DNA from: Solirubrobacterales bacterium
GTDB lineage: Bacteria; Actinomycetota; Thermoleophilia; Solirubrobacterales; Solirubrobacteraceae
Reading direction: 5' to 3'
Assembly (NCBI GenBank): GCA_027315115.1
Contig: DAHUYQ010000029.1
Location: 1-64,000 of the forward strand
Length of the DNA stretch: 64,000 nucleotides
The position numbers and the translations under genes were made by a program. The notes under the pieces were generated by a model. It was not told where the DNA came from and did no database searches. It saw only the letters and a program-made list of their open reading frames with translations. Positions 62,066 to 64,000 of this stretch are shown one piece after another. Position 1 is the stretch's first letter. Every line of letters starts with the position of its first letter.

Positions 62066-62295
62066 GCGACAGCGAGCGCTATCTGATCCTCGTCGAGGGT
62101 GGCCCACCCTCGAACTACTCGGCGTGGTCCCCGGACATCCCCGGCTGCGTCGCAACCGGCTCGACGATCTCAGAGTGCGTCTCCGCGATGCGCGGAGCGA
62201 TCGCGGAGCACATCTCTGTCGTGCGCGGCCACGGCGAAGCCATTCCCACGCCGAGCGGACCGGGCGTCTACGTCGAGCGTGCGCTGGCGGCGTAG
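62062..62295 (+). CDS. hicB: HicB-like antitoxin
   Basis: The 77-residue protein shows the HicB fold: SERYLILVEGGPPSNYSAWS, PDIPGCVATGSTISECVSAM, RGAIAEHISVVRGHGEAIPT. It is a short HicB without a C-terminal DNA-binding domain. It neutralises the HicA toxin by binding. It starts 4 bp inside the corrected hicA stop. The pair lies between purF and purN on the opposite strand. Confidence 0.85.
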   Translation: MSDSERYLILVEGGPPSNYSAWSPDIPGCVATGSTISECVSAMRGAIAEHISVVRGHGEAIPTPSGPGVYVERALAA

Positions 62296-62301
62296 ACCCC
62301 G

Positions 62302-63816
62302 CTACGCCCGCACGAGCGGCAGCGTCTGCTCCAGGGCGAACTTGCCGCCGGCGTCCTGCGTTCCGATGAGGGGGTAGTCGCCGGAGAAGCAGGCGTCGCA
62401 GTGGGTCTCGCGGCCGCCTCCGACCGCCTCGTAGACGCCCTCAAGCGAGAGGTAGTACAGCGAGTCGCACCCGAGCTCGGCCGCGATCTGCTCCACCTCG
62501 CGGCCGTGGGCGATCATCTCCTCGCGGGTGGACATGTCGATCCCGTAATGGCAGGGGTGCTTGATCGGCGGCGCGGTGATCCGCAGGTGGACCTCGGCGG
62601 CGCCCGCCTCTCTGAGCATCGTCACGATCTGCCGGGTGGTGTTGCCGCGCACGATCGAGTCGTCGACCACGATCAGCCGCTTGCCGGCGATCACCTCCGG
62701 CAGCGGGTTGAACTTCAGGCGCAGGCCGTGCTTGCGCAGCTCCTGTCCGGGCTGGATGAAGGTCCTGGCGACGTAGCGGTTCTTGACGAATCCGTCGTCC
62801 TGGGGGATGCCGGCGGCGCGGGCCAGGCCGCGCGCGGCGGCGTTGCCGGAGTCGGGCACCGCGATCACGAGGTCCGCGTCGACGGGCTTCTCGCGCCAGA
62901 GGATCTCGCCCATCTTCGCGCGCGCGACCTGCAGCACCTGCCCGTTCATCCGCGAGTCCGGACGCGCGAAGTAGATGTACTCGAAGACGCAGAACGCCCT
63001 GCGGGCGGCGGTCGGCACCTGTCGGGAGGTGAGCCCGCGCTCGTCGAGGGTGACGATCTCGCCGGGCTCCACCTCGCGCAGGTGGTGCGCGCCGATGATG
63101 TCGAACGCGCAGGACTCGCTCGCCACGCAGTAGCGGACCGGCTCGCCGGGCCGCACGGGGTCCAGCGCGCCGATCGAGAGCGGCCGCAGGCCCTGCGGGT
63201 CCCGGAAGGCCACGACCCTGTCCCTGCCCATCACCACGATCGAGAACGCGCCCTTGAGCTTGGGTAGCACCTCGGCGATCGCGTCCTCGAGCTGGTCGGC
63301 GGGATGCGCGGCGATCAGCGCCGCGGCGATCTCCGAGTCGGAGGTCGAGCTGAAGGTGACGCCCTGCTCCACCAGCTCCGCATGCAGCTCGACGGCGTTG
63401 ATCAGGTTGCCGTTGTGGCCGAGGGCGATCTCGCGCAGCGAGCCGCCGGTGCCCTGCGAGCGCTGGACGGGCTGGGAGTTCTCCCAGGCGTTGGAGCCGG
63501 TCGTGGAGTAGCGCACGTGCGCGATCGCGAGCTCGCCGGCGAGCGTGCGCAGGTCGTTCTCGCTGAAGACCTGGTTGACGAGCCCGAGCTCCCTGCGGGT
63601 GATGATGTGCCCGCCGCGGTCGGCGGCCGCGATGCCCGCGGACTCCTGTCCGCGGTGCTGCAGCGCGTAGAGCGCGAAGTAGGAGAGACGGGAGACCTCG
63701 TGGCCGGGTGCGTATAGGCCAAAGACGCCGCACTCGTCGCGCGGCCCCTCGCGGTCGCCCGCTCCGCCGGCGTCCGGGCAGACGGCGCCGCCGGGGCGGA
63801 TGGGGGCTCCATCCAT
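62302..63816 (-). CDS. purF: Amidophosphoribosyltransferase
   Basis: The 504-residue enzyme makes phosphoribosylamine, the first step of purine synthesis. After a propeptide-like start the N-terminal nucleophile Cys is in GPRDECGVFGLYAPG, followed by YALQHRGQESAGIAAADRG and the Ntn-domain stretches VRYSTTGSNAWENSQPVQRS and LGHNGNLINA. The PRTase domain has VDADLVIAVPDSGNAAARGL, and the C-terminal KRLIVVDDSIVRGNTTRQIV and ISTREEMIAH-like region YGIDMSTREEMIAHGR. A GTG at 63,846, overlapping the purL stop by 4 bp, is an alternative start; both have ribosome sites. Confidence 0.95.
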   Translation of the reverse strand: MDGAPIRPGGAVCPDAGGAGDREGPRDECGVFGLYAPGHEVSRLSYFALYALQHRGQESAGIAAADRGGHIITRRELGLVNQVFSENDLRTLAGELAIAHVRYSTTGSNAWENSQPVQRSQGTGGSLREIALGHNGNLINAVELHAELVEQGVTFSSTSDSEIAAALIAAHPADQLEDAIAEVLPKLKGAFSIVVMGRDRVVAFRDPQGLRPLSIGALDPVRPGEPVRYCVASESCAFDIIGAHHLREVEPGEIVTLDERGLTSRQVPTAARRAFCVFEYIYFARPDSRMNGQVLQVARAKMGEILWREKPVDADLVIAVPDSGNAAARGLARAAGIPQDDGFVKNRYVARTFIQPGQELRKHGLRLKFNPLPEVIAGKRLIVVDDSIVRGNTTRQIVTMLREAGAAEVHLRITAPPIKHPCHYGIDMSTREEMIAHGREVEQIAAELGCDSLYYLSLEGVYEAVGGGRETHCDACFSGDYPLIGTQDAGGKFALEQTLPLVRA

Positions 63817-63842
63817 AGCTCGCCTCACGCTAGCAGCGTGGC

Positions 63843-64000
63843 TCACCGGAAGAGCTCCGCGAGCGCGCCATGAGCCTCTCTCATGTCCGCGAGGCTCGCG
63901 TCCAGCGCGGTCTCACCGACCTCGACCGCCAGCCGGTCTCCGCCGACGCGGCCGATGATCTGGACGGGCGCGCGGCCGGCGAGCTTGCGCAGCTCGTCCT
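63843..64000 (-). CDS. purL: Phosphoribosylformylglycinamidine synthase PurL, C-terminal part
   Basis: The visible 51 C-terminal residues read EDELRKLAGRAPVQIIGRVG, GDRLAVEVGETALDASLADM and REAHGALAELFR, the usual end of small-type PurL (FGAM synthase subunit II). The rest lies beyond the window. Its stop overlaps the alternative purF GTG, so purL and purF are coupled. Confidence 0.8.
   Translation of the reverse strand, partial: DELRKLAGRAPVQIIGRVGGDRLAVEVGETALDASLADMREAHGALAELFR

Overview
The window is GC-rich (about 70 %) bacterial chromosome. Family content points to an actinobacterium, and the many secreted proteins with a shared C-terminal beta domain, the two P450s and the purL-purF / purN-purH arrangement fit the Solirubrobacterales/Thermoleophilia. 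This placement is inferred from gene style only; there is no rRNA gene in the window. Because of the GC content, long antisense open frames are common and were discarded.

Layout. 1-24 kb is ordinary chromosome: a TetR regulator with an amidase and a metallo-hydrolase-like gene, a two-component system (kinase and NarL-type regulator), an acyl desaturase, small metabolic enzymes (VOC dioxygenase, carbonic anhydrase, YdeI), an ECF sigma factor with a SnoaL-like tail, a DHA2 exporter, a channel-like protein with an altered filter, a cytochrome P450, GluQ, a methylenetetrahydrofolate reductase and secreted proteins. Two spots (4.6-4.9 kb and 24.5-25.1 kb) hold gene fragments.

25.4-46 kb is accessory DNA built on the 3' end of a tRNA-Asp gene. 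The intact tRNA-Asp lies at 45,915-45,988 (minus). A 43-bp copy of its 3' end lies at 29,058-29,100 in the same orientation, and shorter copies lie at 25,387 and 25,607. Between the 43-bp repeats is a 16.9-kb integrative element. It carries a DEDDh exonuclease-BRCT protein, a PD-(D/E)XK nuclease, a DUF1156-type DNA methylase with a LexA-type box upstream, a hairpin-rich gene-free stretch followed by an operon (coiled-coil winged helix, replication-relaxation protein, TraD/VirD4-like ATPase), a HEPN-like protein beside a membrane-anchored protein, an M48 membrane protease, a duplicated small gene pair, an excisionase-like protein, a tyrosine integrase and an AAA-TOPRIM protein. A 9-bp motif repeated near both ends looks like integrase arm sites. 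The older block at 25.4-29.1 kb carries an HEPN/MNT pair, a DUF4238 protein and a degenerate response regulator.

46-64 kb returns to chromosome: a PadR regulator and a second P450, an LmeA-like protein, tRNA-Val, FprA, two large secreted proteins, tRNA-Lys with a small CxxC protein, a Uma2 nuclease and an SDR that share an operator-like motif, an AlbA-domain regulator, and purine biosynthesis genes purH, purN, purF and purL (partial). A hicAB pair, with hicA frameshifted so that it reads through into hicB, sits between purN and purF.
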